Shown one piece after another: positions 29,430-40,011 of a stretch of DNA of 64,000 bases (the first letter of the stretch is position 1; every line of letters begins with the position of its first letter). The stretch is from Bartonella bacilliformis KC583 (lineage in GTDB: Bacteria > Pseudomonadota > Alphaproteobacteria > Rhizobiales > Rhizobiaceae): positions 379,001 through 443,000 of the forward strand of contig NC_008783.1 in assembly GCF_000015445.1 (NCBI RefSeq), given 5' to 3'. The notes under the pieces were generated by a model, which saw nothing but the letters and a program-made list of their open reading frames with translations, was not told where the DNA came from and ran no database searches. A program made the position numbers and the translations under genes.

Positions 29430-30324
29430 AGAGTCTTTCTTGATCTATTGAAATATCACTATAGTCTTGCTTATTTATTGTGAATGTTCCACTCAAGGCG
29501 TGATCTTTAGCAGAAATTATATAAAAGACTGTTTGGTTTGGCTCATCTGGTATGAAATATATAGGAGCACTAAAAAATGTATAGTCTTGATGATCACTTA
29601 TCTTCTTTGCAGGGCCAATTTGCATATCTCCTCCATCTAAAAAGAGAGATTCAGGTGTGATTTTTCTATTTTTGTGTATTGTTATTAAGAGGGCATTTTC
29701 TTTTTTTTCAGCGCTTATTGTCAATGCATTATGTTTTATACGTGGTAGGGAAGCTTGGGCATTTTTTAATAATAAGGATGAAGAAAGATGTTCATTTTTT
29801 GGAAAAAATGGAGAAAAATTAAAATCAACGGTAAAAGGCATACAGATTTTATTACAGATTCCAATGGTTAACGATCCACTTAGATGTTTATGTGAACCAA
29901 AAATACGAAAAGGCAAGACAACTTTATTTTTATATCCTAATGACCAATCATTTTCTTTCTCATAAAGCTGTGGTGTAGGATAAAAAATTTCGTAAGCAAC
30001 TTGTTGATCAAAATTAAAAAAGGGTGCCATGCCAGAATTTCCTGGATTACGCCAGTAGGTTTTCCATTCTGGTTTCAGTACAACTTCAATAATGCCGTCT
30101 CTCATTCCATGAAGAGAGACTTTTGTTATAGCTAATCTGATACGACCACCACTTGATTCATGCCAAGGTGTTGAGATAAGATGCGTTTCCTGTTCTGTTT
30201 GAGTGCTAAAAGTAGGATTGATCAATCCTAAAACCATAAATGTTAGGCTAAAAATTACTGAAAGCTTTTTATGAGAAATCATTAACATTTTTTGTAAATT
30301 TAGAAATATTTGAATTTTTCTCAT
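29419..30324 (-). CDS. Exported DsbD N-terminal-domain-like protein (COG4233 type)
   Basis: 301-residue protein with a basic N-terminus and a hydrophobic signal or anchor near residues 20-40, followed by an all-periplasmic domain. The [15 protein letters not shown] segment and the CNKICMPF Cys-x3-Cys near 155 match the soluble N-terminal domain of thiol:disulfide interchange protein DsbD (COG4233). There is no DsbD membrane domain and no thioredoxin domain, so any redox role would need partners. An internal ATG at codon 13 is an alternative start. It is divergent from the yqgE remnant. Confidence 0.7.
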   Translation of the reverse strand: MRKIQIFLNLQKMLMISHKKLSVIFSLTFMVLGLINPTFSTQTEQETHLISTPWHESSGGRIRLAITKVSLHGMRDGIIEVVLKPEWKTYWRNPGNSGMAPFFNFDQQVAYEIFYPTPQLYEKENDWSLGYKNKVVLPFRIFGSHKHLSGSLTIGICNKICMPFTVDFNFSPFFPKNEHLSSSLLLKNAQASLPRIKHNALTISAEKKENALLITIHKNRKITPESLFLDGGDMQIGPAKKISDHQDYTFFSAPIYFIPDEPNQTVFYIISAKDHALSGTFTINKQDYSDISIDQERLSIP

Positions 30325-30420
30325 GGGATCTTTATTTTTTTCTATACTGACTTAATTGGATTTTATCATTATTAGGTTATGGATAATTAAAATTAATGAA
30401 ATAGCGTGATGGGTTTTAAA

Positions 30421-30985
30421 GGTTTTAAATGAACAATTGCTCATAGGTAATGCCCTAGATGACTGATAAACGCTTTATTCGTTCTGTTATCTAGTGTTCA
30501 TTCCGATGCTTATGCTATGGGGATTATATTATTCTTAATCAAGTACACAGTATTAATTTTTCTAAGCTTCTATTTTAGCTTGGAGCGGTCAAACAAGTTC
30601 AAAAAGATAATCTATCAGAATCAATAAGAAATTCCAGTATGTTATGGTGGTTCTGTTGATTCTTGTTGGGGTTTTCTTCTTCATTCAGATGATTACACGT
30701 GTGAAAAGATTGTTCCTATTACAGATGATATCTGCCTTACTGCAACTATTGACATATTAAAAGCGATCAGCTGTGATAAAGGTTCTCAAAATATACTGAT
30801 AGCATTAGGGTATGCTGGATGAAAAGCAGGACAGTTGAAACAGAAATTTTCTCTAATGGTTGGTTAACTGGCTCTACGTCTAAAATTTCCTTTTTGAAAG
30901 TAATATAAACGGTAAATATGATGAAAGTTTCACGCGTATGGGGATCAACCCAACTTATCTCATTTCTGAAATAGGTCATGCATAA
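30421..30985 (+). pseudogene. yqgE: YqgE/AlgH (DUF179) family remnant
   Basis: Fragments of a YqgE-like protein are read in order in shifting frames: NEQLLIGNAL (about 30428), DKRFIRSVI (about 30460), YGGSVDS then [20 protein letters not shown] (about 30640-30730), [13 protein letters not shown] and then [17 protein letters not shown] (about 30735-30840), and finally [15 protein letters not shown] ending at TAA 30983-30985. The family reads GGPVxxxxGFLLHS...DIL...LGYAGWGxGQLE...GINP. Several frameshifts and stops separate the pieces, so no full-length product can be made. The family's function is unclear. Confidence 0.85.
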
Positions 30986-31044
30986 ATGCACACACATATA
31001 ATGCTTTGATTTTTTTTATTTTATAATTTTCTATCGGATATGTC

Positions 31045-33921
31045 TTAATTTTTATAAGAAAAGCGATTTTGAACCAAAGAAATAAGTGCTTCGACAGTAA
31101 CTGGTTTTGTAATAATTGTACTTTGGATATATTGACAGCCTTCTTTCTTTAGAAAGATAGCTTCTTTTTCATTTTCTACACCCTCTGCAATGATCTGCAA
31201 GTTAAGATCAGTAGCTATGTTGATAATTGACCTAAGAACGAGTTGTTTCTCAGGTGAATTGATTGAAACAAGTGAGCGATCTAATTTAATCATGTTGAAT
31301 GGATAACGGACAAGATAAGTCAGCGATGAATAGCCTGTTCCAAAATTATCGAGTGCGAGATTAATTCCTAATGCTTTAATTTTTTCAAGAAAGTGAGCTG
31401 ATTGTTCCGGATTTTTTCTCAAAACAAACTCAGATATTTCGATCATTAAGCTCCCTTCATTAAGTGGATGACAAAGAAGAGTTGAGCGCAGTTGATTTAT
31501 AAGATCAGGGTTAATCATGTCTGCGCTTGGTAAGTTAATTGAAATGAAGAAAGATTGTTGAAAACATTTTTCTTGTATATTGATAAGGCTAGTAACAGCT
31601 TCATCAATGATAAACTGTGCTAAATTCAGAACGATTTGTTCATTTTCTGCGACTTTGATAAAATCAGAGACATTTAAATGTCCATAATTTGGATGATGCC
31701 ACTCTAAGACTGCTTCAAAGCCAATAATTTGTCCATCCGATAGATTAAAAATAGGGTGGTAGAGGATTTTCATTTCATTACGCTTTATGGCATAATGAAT
31801 GTCTTGTTCTATATTGCGGTATCCAAGATCCAAATTACGCAAATTAGGGCGGAAAGGTTCAATATGATTACCGCCTTTTTGTTTTGCATGTATCATCGCT
31901 AGTTCACAGTCGTTGAGGATATTTTTAGCAGTTGGTCTGCTTTCATTCCATGTAACAAGTCCAATTGATGTCGAAAGCGTTATTTTTTTTTCTACGATAT
32001 CAATAGGTGCTGAGATTATCTTACGCAGATGATTGGCAAATGCAGCAATTTTCTTTGGGTCAGTTTCACTGAGCAAGATAATTGCAAAACGGTCTGCAGA
32101 AAGGCGTGATAGAGTATCTTGGACATTAATGAGACGGTTTAAACGACGCGCGATTATCAAAAGTACTGTATCTCCAATGGCTATGCCTAATTTGCGATTA
32201 ATTTGACGGAAATTATCGAAATCAATCATGAGAACGGTTGGCCTAATTTTTATATTTTCTTTAGCTAAAGTTGTGTAACTCTGTAGTCGATCAAAGAAAA
32301 TTTGTTGATTAGGAAGGCCTGTTAAGTTGTCATGGATTGCATCATACAATAGACGTTCTTCAGCTTTTTTATGATTGGTAATATTAATAATTGTTCCAAT
32401 AACCCGGGTCACCTTGCCATCTTTTTGGATGGCAGGGCGTGCGCGAAGTGAAAGCCAATGGTAATAGCCATCACCGGAAGATAAGCGAAAAATTTGATTA
32501 ATACGTCCATTTTTATTTTTCAGGATGATATCTAATGTGGCTTGAAAGTGTTCACGATCATCATGATGCAAGGCTGAAATCCAGTTATGCATAGTGCCAT
32601 TGAGTTGAGGGATATTTTTACCAAAGATAGCTGTCATATCTGGATGAATAGCGATATGGTCACGTTCAACATTCCAGTCCCAGATAATACTTCCAGCTCC
32701 TCTTGCAGCAAGTGCTTGCCGTTCAAGGTCAGAAAAAATTCCCTCATGGAAAGGTTCATTAGAAAAAGTTTGTTGCATAATAGTAAAACTGATGAGAAGA
32801 ACGATAAGGACCAGTCCTCCTGCTAGAGCTGATGGAATAATATCATTGTTTAAATTTCCTGCTATGCAGATATAAGCCCCAAAAGACCAGAAGATAATTA
32901 ACAACCATGTCGGAATGAGCATGATGGCTCGGTCATAATTTCGGATCGAGAAATAGCTGATTAAAATAGTGCCTAGTATAGTCGTTAATCCAAATGATAA
33001 GCGAGCGATACCAGCCGCTCTCGTTGGGTCATAAATAGCAAATGCTCCAAGACCGCAAAGAGCGATAATCCATGCAATGGCACCATAGCTAAAGTGATAA
33101 TGCCAGCGGTTAAGGCATAGATACGTGAAAAGGAAGATAAACAGTGTTGCAGCAAGCGAAACTTCTGTAGCAGCACGCCAAATTGGTTCTGTTATTGGTG
33201 TAATTGCAAAGAGTTTATTTAAGAAGTTAAAGTCAATACCAATATAAAAGAGAACGGCCCAAGCAACAGCAGCTGTTGCAGGGAAGAGACCTGTTCCGCG
33301 GACAACAAATAGAACAGTTAATAAAAGTGCCAAGAGACCTGATATACCAAGTAAGATACCATGATAAAGCGTATAAGAGTTAAGGGTATCTTTATAAGCT
33401 TCAGGTTTCCATAAATAGATTTGCGGTAGATTTTCAGAGCTTAATTCTGCAACAAATGTAATAACAGCACCAGGGTTGAGTGTAATCCGAAAGACATCTG
33501 AATTTGTACTAGCCTGACGATCCAGGGAAAATCCTTCGCTAGGAGTAATAGATTGAATGCGCGCTGATCCAAGGTCTGGCCAGAGAAAGCCTGAGTTAGC
33601 TATGCGGTAATGAGGTGCAACAATGAGACGATCAATTTGCTCATTTGTTGGATTTGCCAAGGAAAATACTGCCCAGTTTCCAGAAAAATTTTCATGGCTG
33701 GCCTGTACTTCAATGCGCCATATAACACCATCTGGCCCTGGTACTGTACTTGTTTGAAAAATAGAACTGTTTGTTCGATGAATTTGAACCGCCTTTGAGA
33801 GATCAATAGCTGCATCTTGAGAGGAAATTTTAACTGGTTCAATGGCTTGTGCCAGGGAGAGATGGATAAATAGATTTATTGCAAAAAAAATAACACTAAC
33901 TATTTTACGCAAACTCTTCAC
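31045..33921 (-). CDS. Seven-TM PAS-GGDEF-EAL protein with degenerate active sites
   Basis: 958-residue membrane signalling protein. A signal peptide (about 1-26) precedes an extracytoplasmic domain to residue about 185. Seven or so membrane helices span 188-385 (7TMR-DISM-like layout), then come a PAS/PAC domain (about 408-518), GGDEF (about 522-690) and EAL (about 705-950). The GGDEF motif reads SADRF at 608-612, so cyclase activity is unlikely. In the EAL domain ExLxR reads EAVLE (Glu736 to Glu740), DDFG reads DNFG at 858-861, and the QG loop reads Gln933-Ser934. Metal and substrate binding are therefore impaired. It may act as a c-di-GMP-independent regulator or scaffold. Confidence 0.88.
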   Translation of the reverse strand: MKSLRKIVSVIFFAINLFIHLSLAQAIEPVKISSQDAAIDLSKAVQIHRTNSSIFQTSTVPGPDGVIWRIEVQASHENFSGNWAVFSLANPTNEQIDRLIVAPHYRIANSGFLWPDLGSARIQSITPSEGFSLDRQASTNSDVFRITLNPGAVITFVAELSSENLPQIYLWKPEAYKDTLNSYTLYHGILLGISGLLALLLTVLFVVRGTGLFPATAAVAWAVLFYIGIDFNFLNKLFAITPITEPIWRAATEVSLAATLFIFLFTYLCLNRWHYHFSYGAIAWIIALCGLGAFAIYDPTRAAGIARLSFGLTTILGTILISYFSIRNYDRAIMLIPTWLLIIFWSFGAYICIAGNLNNDIIPSALAGGLVLIVLLISFTIMQQTFSNEPFHEGIFSDLERQALAARGAGSIIWDWNVERDHIAIHPDMTAIFGKNIPQLNGTMHNWISALHHDDREHFQATLDIILKNKNGRINQIFRLSSGDGYYHWLSLRARPAIQKDGKVTRVIGTIINITNHKKAEERLLYDAIHDNLTGLPNQQIFFDRLQSYTTLAKENIKIRPTVLMIDFDNFRQINRKLGIAIGDTVLLIIARRLNRLINVQDTLSRLSADRFAIILLSETDPKKIAAFANHLRKIISAPIDIVEKKITLSTSIGLVTWNESRPTAKNILNDCELAMIHAKQKGGNHIEPFRPNLRNLDLGYRNIEQDIHYAIKRNEMKILYHPIFNLSDGQIIGFEAVLEWHHPNYGHLNVSDFIKVAENEQIVLNLAQFIIDEAVTSLINIQEKCFQQSFFISINLPSADMINPDLINQLRSTLLCHPLNEGSLMIEISEFVLRKNPEQSAHFLEKIKALGINLALDNFGTGYSSLTYLVRYPFNMIKLDRSLVSINSPEKQLVLRSIINIATDLNLQIIAEGVENEKEAIFLKKEGCQYIQSTIITKPVTVEALISLVQNRFSYKN

Positions 33922-34365
33922 AGTGTTTCACTTTCAGTATTTAAACCGTTTGATCTTAAGTTATTTTTTAAAAAATACACTCACCTTTTCAAGTTTTTTG
34001 TGAAACGTGGTTGTCATTTTTTTGAAAAAGTTACGCAGTTCTACACAAAAGTAAATAAGATATCTGTTTGTTCTGACGTATATTGAAATTGATAGAGTTC
34101 TATTTTAACAAAAAAATAAGCCATCATTTTTCAGATTTCGCACATATACCCTTATTATTCAATTCTTTATCACATGGATTTTTAATTGGATAGTTTTGTC
34201 ATACTATTTTGATAGATATTCCCTAAATTTATTTGAAAAATTTTTAAGTGATTTTCATTCTACAAAGGGTGTACTGTTAGCTCATTCGTTTTTTAAATGA
34301 TTTTGTTCATACAGAAAATACAAATTCAAGTACTGGTAGCGAAAGGGGGGGGTAGAGACAGTGAT
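33922..34365. other. Intergenic region, no gene recognised; palindrome and G8 tract
   Basis: 444 AT-rich bases between the GGDEF/EAL start and the M16 peptidase stop. The promoter of the GGDEF/EAL gene must be near 33930-34050. A 16-base palindrome of T6A6 type sits at 33962-33977. A run of eight G residues is at 34345-34352. I read all frames looking for an acetyltransferase relic and found nothing I can defend. Confidence 0.5.
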
Positions 34366-35634
34366 TTATTTTGGATGAAAAATTGATTTTAAATCATCAA
34401 AATTTATGAGGGATCTAGCTGGGCCAACGGTTGCTAATGTTGGTTTGGAGTTAGTAATCAAATTGTTTGCTAGGTTTGTAAGTCGTTGTGGGGTAACAAG
34501 ATCTAAGTGTCCAGTTGTTTCAGATATTGGAATGGGTCGACCATAAAGAAGAATTTGGCGGGCAATAAGATGTGCCTGACTGGATGGATTTTCTTGTGAC
34601 ATTATAAGATTTGCACGATATTGAGCCTGTGCTCGTTGAAGTTCGCTGATATGAATATTTTGGCCTACTTTAGAGAGTTCATCAAGAATAACAGGAAAAA
34701 GTGTCTCTAATTCTCTCTGTCCGGTGGCTGTATGAATACCAAAAAGCCCAGTATCTGAAAATCCCCAGTGGAAAGCGTAAATAGAATAACATAATCCACG
34801 TTTTTCTCTAATTTCTTGGAATAATCGTGATGACATTCCTCCTCCAAGAATAATTGAAAGAATTTGAGCAGTATAGAAATCCTGTGTGTGATAGGGATAA
34901 CCTTCAAAGCCAAGAACAATTTGTGTATCCATTAAATCCCGATGTTCATGGAATTTCCCGCCAGTATAATGAGCAAAGTTAGCTAAAGGGGTTTTTGAAT
35001 AGGGACGAAAAATGCTAAGACGACTTTCAACTTCACGTAGAAAACTTTCGTGTTGCACAGCTCCTGCAGCAACGACAATCATACGATCTGCACTATATTG
35101 TTCATTCATGAAACTGCGGAGATCATCAGATGTCAAAGACTGGATTGTTTTAGGGGTTCCTAAAATAGAGCGACCAAGAGATTGATCACGAAAGGCCGTT
35201 TCAGTAAAATGGTCAAAAATAATGTCATCGGGAACATCACAGGTGGCACCAATTTCTTGAAAAACCACTTGTTTTTCCCGCTCTAACTCCTCTTCATCAA
35301 ATTTTGAACATGTCATGATGTCGGATAGAATATCAATGGCGAGGGAAATATCATTTTTAAGAACACGTGCAAAATAGGCGGTAGTTTCAATACTAGTTGT
35401 AGCATTGATTTCACCTCCAACATCTTCGATCTCAGATGCAATTTTAAAGGCTGTGCGGTTTTCTGTTCCCTTGAAAGCCATATGTTCAAGAAGATGAGCA
35501 ATACCATGTTGGGTAGATTTTTCATTGCGTGAGCCAACTTTGACCCATATCCCAAGTGCTACACTGTCAATGTGTTGCATTGTATGTGTGGCGATAGTTA
35601 AACCATTACTCAGGCGGCTGATGTCTACACTCAT
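34366..35634 (-). CDS. M16-family zinc peptidase (processing-peptidase-like)
   Basis: Pitrilysin-family metallopeptidase of 422 residues. The inverted zinc motif HLLEH is at residues 47-51, followed by MAFKGT; the third ligand Glu lies about 75 residues on, in the EREKQVVFQEI region. It resembles the mitochondrial processing peptidase beta subunit and rhizobial PepR. The ATG at 35634 (MSVDISRLSNG) is chosen because GGAG lies about 10 bases upstream; a 12-residue longer frame exists. It sits directly downstream of the thrC remnant, the order thrC-pepR also known in rhizobia. Confidence 0.9.
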   Translation of the reverse strand: MSVDISRLSNGLTIATHTMQHIDSVALGIWVKVGSRNEKSTQHGIAHLLEHMAFKGTENRTAFKIASEIEDVGGEINATTSIETTAYFARVLKNDISLAIDILSDIMTCSKFDEEELEREKQVVFQEIGATCDVPDDIIFDHFTETAFRDQSLGRSILGTPKTIQSLTSDDLRSFMNEQYSADRMIVVAAGAVQHESFLREVESRLSIFRPYSKTPLANFAHYTGGKFHEHRDLMDTQIVLGFEGYPYHTQDFYTAQILSIILGGGMSSRLFQEIREKRGLCYSIYAFHWGFSDTGLFGIHTATGQRELETLFPVILDELSKVGQNIHISELQRAQAQYRANLIMSQENPSSQAHLIARQILLYGRPIPISETTGHLDLVTPQRLTNLANNLITNSKPTLATVGPARSLINFDDLKSIFHPK

Positions 35635-35705
35635 ATGTCTATGACTCCATTTAATAGTCCAGATGCTCAATTAATGAAGAGTACTGGAATATTTTTGATT
35701 TGAAT

Positions 35706-35990
35706 TTATGCAGCTAACCTTAATGAGGTGTACACGACTTTGAGAAATACAATTCTCACCATTTTTTCATCATTAGCAAGATTTGTAAAGTAATCTTCAG
35801 TTGTATCAACCTATCTAGATAATTTAATTTGTTGGACATTAATACTTATGTAAGTATCAAGGATTTAGCAGGATAAGTAGCGCAAGAATAATTGTTGGAT
35901 TATGGATTTATTGCTCTTTGCTTAATACACTTCGCGTTCTGGTAGGCGTGTTCTCATTCAAAAACGCTTTACTAAGAGCTTATATAAGCG
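35706..35990 (-). pseudogene. thrC: Threonine synthase (thrC) C-terminal remnant
   Basis: On the minus strand, the frames between the HAD gene and the M16 gene give, in order, NPTIILA, ATYPAKS, LNYLDRLIQ and TEDYFTNLANDEKMV, then a stop at 35708-35706. These line up with the ThrC C-terminus PMxTLATAHPAKFP...LxDLMxR.ERFTVLPNDxxxV. Two or more frameshifts separate them and all of the PLP-binding N-terminal region is gone. The location, 72 bases ahead of the M16 peptidase, is the rhizobial thrC position. The match is weaker than for thrB but ordered and collinear. Confidence 0.7.
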
Positions 35991-36014
35991 AGTATATGTT
36001 CAAATGTCTTTTTA

Positions 36015-36707
36015 TTATGAATCTTGCCATATTGTCATAGCTTCTAAGACTTCTGGTAAATGAGCATATTTATTAATTACTGTTTCTGCACCAAAATCTA
36101 TGAGATCATTTGAGTGATTCAGGTAACTGTGGGAACCCCCAGTAAAACCAATAATACGCATGCCTGCTGCTTTTGCAGAACGTACACCATGAATAGAATC
36201 TTCTATAACAATAGTATTTTGAGGTTTTATACCTAATTCATGCGCAGCAAAAAGGAAAACATCGGGTGCAGGTTTTGGTTTTTTAGTTCCAACTTCAGGT
36301 GCAGAAAATATTTTATTTTCAAAAAAATCAAAAAGATTAACGGTTATAAGCATCTGCTCTATATCTGTTTTCATTGCGTTGGAGCAAATACAATAGGGAT
36401 AACGAGATTTTACATTTTCTATGGCCCTTTTTACACCATTAATAGGGCGTAGATCAGTTTTCATTTGTGTGCGAAAAAGATCTGACATTCGATCTATAAA
36501 ATGAGCAGAAATTGGCCTTCCTATTTCTTGTTCGATCTTTTTAAGAATATCAGAGAAAATAAGTCCTGCAAAACGTTCGCTTAATTTTTCGGGTGAAATT
36601 TCATATCCTATTTCTTTGAGTAATTGTGATCCAATTTTTGCTAAGAGATATTCGGAGTCTACCAGAACTCCATCGCAATCAAAAATAATGAGGTCAATCT
36701 GAGGCAT
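36015..36707 (-). CDS. HAD-superfamily hydrolase (phosphoglycolate-phosphatase-like)
   Basis: 230-residue HAD hydrolase, subfamily IA. The nucleophile motif FDCDGVLVDSE has Asp10 and Asp12. The threonine/serine motif II is CSNAMK, Lys is in VGTKKPKPAPDVF, and motif IV is VIEDSIHGVRSAKAAG. These features fit phosphoglycolate phosphatase or beta-phosphoglucomutase-like enzymes that dephosphorylate small sugars. The substrate cannot be assigned. It is a single gene, divergent from ccrM with 310 bases between starts. Confidence 0.85.
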   Translation of the reverse strand: MPQIDLIIFDCDGVLVDSEYLLAKIGSQLLKEIGYEISPEKLSERFAGLIFSDILKKIEQEIGRPISAHFIDRMSDLFRTQMKTDLRPINGVKRAIENVKSRYPYCICSNAMKTDIEQMLITVNLFDFFENKIFSAPEVGTKKPKPAPDVFLFAAHELGIKPQNTIVIEDSIHGVRSAKAAGMRIIGFTGGSHSYLNHSNDLIDFGAETVINKYAHLPEVLEAMTIWQDS

Positions 36708-36910
36708 AAGAAATTCCTTTATACGTTATTATGATTTAAGAGTACGCAAAATTAGGATTATAAGATTTTTTTTCATATCAAGGTATGTATATTTTCAGGA
36801 TTGTTTCCATAAATTTTATATTACGTAAATAATTATGATAAATAACAGAAAAATAGAGACTTATAAGTATGAAATTATTTTATTTAGTTTGAAATAGATA
36901 TTCGTTTTAA

Positions 36911-36932
36911 AATGGATTAACGATCCATTTAC
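36911..36932 (+). promoter_or_regulatory. Inverted repeat with CtrA-like motif upstream of ccrM
   Basis: AATGGAT-TAACG-ATCCATT (36911-36929) is a perfect 7-base inverted repeat with a 5-base spacer. Overlapping it, TTAA-N7-TTTAC (36917-36932) differs by one base from the CtrA consensus TTAA-N7-TTAAC. ccrM is a CtrA target in Caulobacter. The ATG of ccrM is 86 bases downstream, so the site is well placed for a regulator. This is a proposal from motif and position only. Confidence 0.4.
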
Positions 36933-36990
36933 TCTATTTTGTAAATATAACGACAATACAGGTCCGTAAATCATTTTGATTATAGGGTAA

Positions 36991-38154
<1,164 letters not shown>

Positions 38155-38243
38155 GTCATAAGTTAAATTGGCTTTTTAAATTTCTCATGAATTTATCTTG
38201 ATTTGGAATGCTGAGCTTTTAGGAGGGATAAGGTTATTTAAAT

Positions 38244-39305
38244 CTAAAAAAGATTGGGGATCGCTACAGAAATAGCCTTTTTCATAACAGTAGGAAGAGC
38301 TTCCTTGGTAAGGTGCTGAATGTTACACCACCAGCCATTTTTAAGGTTTATTTCGCAAATATTATCGATATAATAGACATCAAATTTCAGAGAAAAATGG
38401 GTAAAAACATGTGTTATTTGTCCTTTAAATTGCCAGTCGGCAGCAAAAGGTGCATGGAGAAGTGCATTTTCGTTTTTTAACCCGATGGTGTTAGGGATTT
38501 GTGTCATCCCATTGAGAAGTGTTTGAGTTTCCCGTTTTTCCAGATAAATTTGCTTATCTTTATTAATTACTACGAAAGCAGCTCCAGTTTTTAAAAGGCG
38601 TTCTTTTTTAGGAGGCTTCACTGGAAAATTTTCTACTGTTTGCATTTTTGTTGCTTCGCACAAATTTTGGAGAGGGCATAGTAAACAAGACGGATTACGT
38701 GGTTTACAAATAATGGCTCCTAGATCCATCATGGCTTGCGCAAAATCGCCAGGGCGATTTATCGCAATAATTTCTTGTATTTTTTCTTTGATTTCAGATT
38801 TCGCTTTAGGTAACATTGCGGTTATAGCAAATAAGCGGGTTATAATGCGTTCAATATTCCCATCAACAACAGAAACAGGTTGGCTAAAAGCAATGGCTGC
38901 GATGGCTGCTGCAGTATAGTCTCCAATACCAGGTAAAGAGCGTAGTATTTTCATAGATTGTGGAAATTTACCCCCATAATCTCTCATAAGCTGATCAGCA
39001 CAATTTTTAAGGTTGCGTGCACGGGAATAATAGCCAAGGCCAGCCCATGCTTTCATGATATCATCTTGTGATGCTTGCGATAGAGATAAGAGATCAGGCC
39101 AAAGCTTTAGAAATTTTTTAAAATAAGGTTTAACCGTTTCAACGGTTGTTTGTTGGAGCATGATTTCAGACAGCCAAACTTGGTAAGGATCTGGATGGAT
39201 TCCTTTCATTTGTTCCTTTGGGGTAATACGCCATGGCAAGTGCCGGTGATTTTTGTCATACCAAGAAAGGAGGCGTGAAGAAATTTCATGCATCATGATT
39301 TTCAA
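38244..39305 (-). CDS. mutY: A/G-specific adenine DNA glycosylase
   Basis: Removes adenine mispaired with 8-oxoguanine. The helix-hairpin-helix GLGYYSRARNL and LPGIGDYTAAAIAAIAF are followed by the catalytic Asp in VVDGNIERI. The [4Fe-4S] cluster cysteines are C-x6-C-x2-C-x5-C in CKPRNPSCLLCPLQNLC. The NUDIX-like C-terminal domain (about 240-350) that reads 8-oxoG is present but weak. Length 353 residues. It is divergent from the DUF721 gene. Confidence 0.96.
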   Translation of the reverse strand: MKIMMHEISSRLLSWYDKNHRHLPWRITPKEQMKGIHPDPYQVWLSEIMLQQTTVETVKPYFKKFLKLWPDLLSLSQASQDDIMKAWAGLGYYSRARNLKNCADQLMRDYGGKFPQSMKILRSLPGIGDYTAAAIAAIAFSQPVSVVDGNIERIITRLFAITAMLPKAKSEIKEKIQEIIAINRPGDFAQAMMDLGAIICKPRNPSCLLCPLQNLCEATKMQTVENFPVKPPKKERLLKTGAAFVVINKDKQIYLEKRETQTLLNGMTQIPNTIGLKNENALLHAPFAADWQFKGQITHVFTHFSLKFDVYYIDNICEINLKNGWWCNIQHLTKEALPTVMKKAISVAIPNLF

Positions 39306-39516
39306 TCAACCATAGGAAGGTGTATAAAATGCAAAGAAAAAGCTTTTATTTTGCAATTTACAGTTTGTGTGTAGCACACGAATGGGTAAAATTTAATTGG
39401 GTTCAGATTGGCTTCTTTATTCATATTTTACGTTTGCTTTCGTAGAGCAGTAGCTTTTATACGGAAGAAAAATATACGGAAAAAAACTATTATGGTTTAC
39501 AATGATCTAGAGTGGA

Positions 39517-40011
39517 ATGAATAAAAAATATCACAAACACCATTTTTATTCTCTTTCTGAGACGGTAGCTGGCATACTTGACCCAATTTTACGCAAACGG
39601 ACGGGGCTTAATATGGCGCTTGTAGAACATTGGCCACAGATTGCAGGCTTTGATGTCGCTGAATATACAATGCCACTCAAAATTATTTGGGGATATCGCT
39701 CTAGTCAAGATGAAATTTTCCAACCTGCAACACTTGTCGTTGCTTGTGAAGGATTTTCTGCGTTAAAATTGATGCACGAAACAGGTGAATTAATTCAGAG
39801 AATTAATAGTTTTTTTGGGTATGTTGCAATTAATCGCATCAAGATAGAGCAAAAGCAGGTAGATATTCGTGTTGATCAGTTGAGAGTAAAATCAGCTTTG
39901 AATGAAAAAGATAAAAAACGCATAGAAAAAATGCTTGATGGTGTTGAAAATAAAAATTTGCGTCAGTCACTCTATGAACTTGGATGTTGCATTTTTTCGG
40001 AAAAAAAATAA
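39517..40011 (+). CDS. DUF721-family protein
   Basis: 164-residue soluble protein. The middle (LNMALVEHWPQIAGFDVAEYT and then AL.LMHETGELIQRINSFFGY) matches DUF721, the family that includes the helicase-loading factor DciA of bacteria lacking DnaC. The N-terminus is short and basic. It lies between mutY (divergent, 211 bases) and the DsbA-like gene (94 bases), the same neighbourhood as in other alphaproteobacteria. Whether this protein loads DnaB is not shown. Confidence 0.75.
   Translation: MNKKYHKHHFYSLSETVAGILDPILRKRTGLNMALVEHWPQIAGFDVAEYTMPLKIIWGYRSSQDEIFQPATLVVACEGFSALKLMHETGELIQRINSFFGYVAINRIKIEQKQVDIRVDQLRVKSALNEKDKKRIEKMLDGVENKNLRQSLYELGCCIFSEKK

Noticed and set aside
33922..34365. 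Possible acetyltransferase (GNAT) relic between the GGDEF/EAL and M16 genes
   Set aside because: Expected from rhizobial order, but the only resemblance was a short FREYLSK segment, too little to call.
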